Positions 62,903-64,000 of a stretch of 64,000 nucleotides of DNA are shown here, piece by piece. Source of the DNA: Bacteroidales bacterium (GTDB lineage Bacteria; Bacteroidota; Bacteroidia; Bacteroidales; Muribaculaceae); NCBI GenBank assembly GCA_003150235.1, contig QAMW01000033.1:184768-248767 (forward strand), in the 5' to 3' direction. The notes beneath the pieces are model-generated. The model did not search any database. It saw nothing but the letters and a program-made list of their open reading frames with translations, and was not told the DNA's origin. Numbering within the stretch: position 1 is the first letter of the stretch; every line of letters starts with the position of its first letter. The position numbers were made by a program, and so were the translations under genes.

Positions 62903-62908
62903 AATATA

Positions 62909-63232
62909 ATGGCACAAATGGAATATCACACATTAGAAGAACTCGAAGACAAATATCTCGGCAAAAAAGGAACGACGAGACGTGATGCTTACGAAGCGGA
63001 ATTACACGCCGAACTACAAGCATATCACATAGGAGAGGCAATAAAAACCGCAAGAAAAGAGCATAACATGACGCAAGATCAATTAGCAGCTCTAATGGGT
63101 GTCAAAAAAGCACAAGTAAGCAGAATCGAGCGAGGTTATAATCCAACACTAAACACAATCGTAAGAGCATTCAGCGCATTAGGGATGCCAGTGTCACTTG
63201 TATGCGGTGATATCCGCATAGCCTTAGGGTGA
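62909..63232 (+). CDS. HigA-like antitoxin with Xre-type HTH
   Basis: A 107-residue protein. A flexible N-terminal part (residues 1-40) is followed by the helix-turn-helix (GEAIKTARKEHNMTQDQLAALMGVKKAQVSRIERG). It should bind the toxin and the operon promoter. The spacing to the toxin gene is 6 bases. The pair is AT-rich and next to a tRNA and an IS, so it is likely accessory. Confidence 0.9.
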   Translation: MAQMEYHTLEELEDKYLGKKGTTRRDAYEAELHAELQAYHIGEAIKTARKEHNMTQDQLAALMGVKKAQVSRIERGYNPTLNTIVRAFSALGMPVSLVCGDIRIALG

Positions 63233-63291
63233 ACATCAAATTGACATCAAGTAGAATCCGGAGTGTATTTTGAAAGTTTTTGCGAAAACTA

Positions 63292-63322
63292 TTTGCAGAT
63301 TCAAAAATAATGCCTACCTTTG
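63292..63322 (+). promoter_or_regulatory. Promoter of the tRNA-Glu gene
   Basis: TTTG (63292-63295), a 19-base spacer and TACCTTTG (63315-63322) match the Bacteroidetes consensus. It lies 27 bases before the mature tRNA. Confidence 0.85.
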
Positions 63323-63349
63323 CACCGTTGAAACAACAATAACCCTCAT

Positions 63350-63421
63350 GGCGGATTCGTCTAACGGTTAGGACGCCAGTTTCTCACACTGGAAATAGGG
63401 GTTCGATTCCCCTATCCGCTA
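63350..63421 (+). tRNA. tRNA-Glu (anticodon CUC)
   Basis: A complete cloverleaf can be drawn: acceptor GGCGGAT with ATCCGCT (one G-U pair at the end), D-arm with CTAACGGTTAG, anticodon stem CCAGT/ACTGG with loop TTCTCAC (anticodon CTC), and T-arm GGGG-TTCGATT-CCCC. CCA is not encoded. It decodes GAG. Confidence 0.95.
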
Positions 63422-63429
63422 CCTCGGAA

Positions 63430-63462
63430 GAGGCTGTCTAACAACCAATGTTAGGCAGTCTC
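63430..63462. terminator. Hairpin after tRNA-Glu
   Basis: GAGGCTGTCTAAC / GTTAGGCAGTCTC arms around a 7-base loop, followed by TCTTTTAT. It can terminate the tRNA transcript. The GAGGCTGTCTAA start is also like the ends of several Bacteroidetes insertion sequences, so it may be the right end of the adjoining IS. Confidence 0.65.
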
Positions 63463-63487
63463 TCTTTTATAAACAAAATAAGAAGAT

Positions 63488-64000
63488 TCAGGCTGCATTT
63501 GCCCCTATTGATATAAACTTTGGGTAAAAGTTTAAATGAGGGTTCGGATAAAGCTGTTTCGCTGTTCTTGAAGGCAAAAACTTGTCAAAAAAAGAGGACT
63601 TTGCCCATGCCTGGGCAAGTTTCCTCAGATTATGGGAAAGCGCTTTCAGACCGAAGTCGATTTTCGCTCCGGTAAGCCCCTTTAGCCTGAGTCGTCTGAA
63701 CCTGCCGCATTCCTTTATCTGGCCGAACACCGCCTCCGGTTCGATCGGGCGTTTGCTCCTGTGCTTCAGCCCTTGTTCGCTTGTAAGAAGTTCCCTTGCC
63801 CTGGATTTATAGTCGTCAAGTGTATGGTTCACTTCTATCTGCCGGTCGCGTCTGGATTTATGACATTGCCCCCTTAACGGGCAACCTTCGCACCGGCTGG
63901 CTCTGTAAACGCTGACCGTCTGCTGGTAGCCGCTTGCGGTATGGCGCTTTTCCTGACGGATAAATTTCATTTTCTGTCCCATCGGGCAGACATAGAAGTC
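63488..64000 (-). mobile_element. IS1182-like transposase, C-terminal part
   Basis: The frame is open to the window edge; the last 170 or so residues of a DDE transposase are present. The CEGCPLRGQC cysteine cluster, RPIEPEAVFGQIKECGRFRRLRLKG and the GLKALSHNLRKLAQ end are typical of the IS1182 group, including the catalytic Glu in the EAVFGQIK segment. The remainder and the other end lie outside the window. Confidence 0.88.

Overview
The window looks like a chromosomal segment of an anaerobic gut member of the order Bacteroidales, most likely the family Muribaculaceae (inference). Supporting evidence: promoters of the Bacteroidetes type (TAnnTTTG near -7), almost no Shine-Dalgarno sites, many short signal-peptide lipoproteins, a GTPase-motif-deviant second EF-G, DUF5606, DUF6249, DUF4136, Wzi-like and BspA-like proteins, LytS/LytTR regulators with TPRs, and a three-gene threonine operon.

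Layout. 1-3.1 kb: end of dxs, then trkA-trkH potassium uptake. 3.1-10.3 kb: a repeat-rich gap, a DUF3825 gene, gpmI, a DUF1016 (YhcG/RpnA-like) PD-(D/E)XK nuclease gene, a carboxypeptidase-regulatory-like protein and a type-B carboxylesterase. 10.3-18 kb is an accessory, mosaic stretch: a KilA-N remnant, an AlbA_2/Schlafen-type regulator, truncated copies of a Crp-family gene, a secreted-protein gene broken by a 17-bp duplication, an SDR enzyme, the intact Crp-family gene, a second DUF1016 nuclease enclosed by 103-bp direct repeats, and a four-gene operon of unknown small membrane and lipoproteins. 18-23 kb: ECF sigma factor with a membrane partner, SPFH protein with a frameshifted nfeD, and aguA-aguB (agmatine to putrescine).

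23-29.5 kb is the most striking region. It encodes a MACPF pore-forming-type lipoprotein with a C-terminal FISUMP-like domain. Next come two overlapping genes for a BMP-type binding lipoprotein and a lipoprotein that joins a periplasmic-binding-protein domain to a strikingly eukaryote-like legumain (peptidase C13) domain. I regard this MACPF / binding-protein / legumain cluster as the best candidate for an undescribed surface system.

29.8-43 kb is mostly housekeeping: prfA, a repeat-containing membrane-anchored protein, pyrF, a LytS/LytTR pair, pgk, a THUMP-like methyltransferase, smpB, a Yip1-like protein, DUF5606 and a BspA-type leucine-rich protein. 43-51 kb, all on the minus strand: lon and thrA / phosphoglycerate-mutase-like probable homoserine kinase / thrC. 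51-60 kb: a lipocalin-like lipoprotein, a Wzi-like outer-membrane protein, a DUF6249-sigma-small membrane protein operon, and two tandem ~900-residue secreted paralogues with near-identical ends and divergent middles. 60-64 kb: EF-G2, a HigB/HigA-type toxin-antitoxin pair, tRNA-Glu(CUC) and the end of an IS1182-like transposase.

Several interspersed repeat families fill the intergenic gaps: a triple-hairpin element (4 copies), a 166-bp element flanking the BspA-type gene, and a TTCAACTTTCGC palindrome (3 copies). No CRISPR array, rRNA or replication origin was seen.
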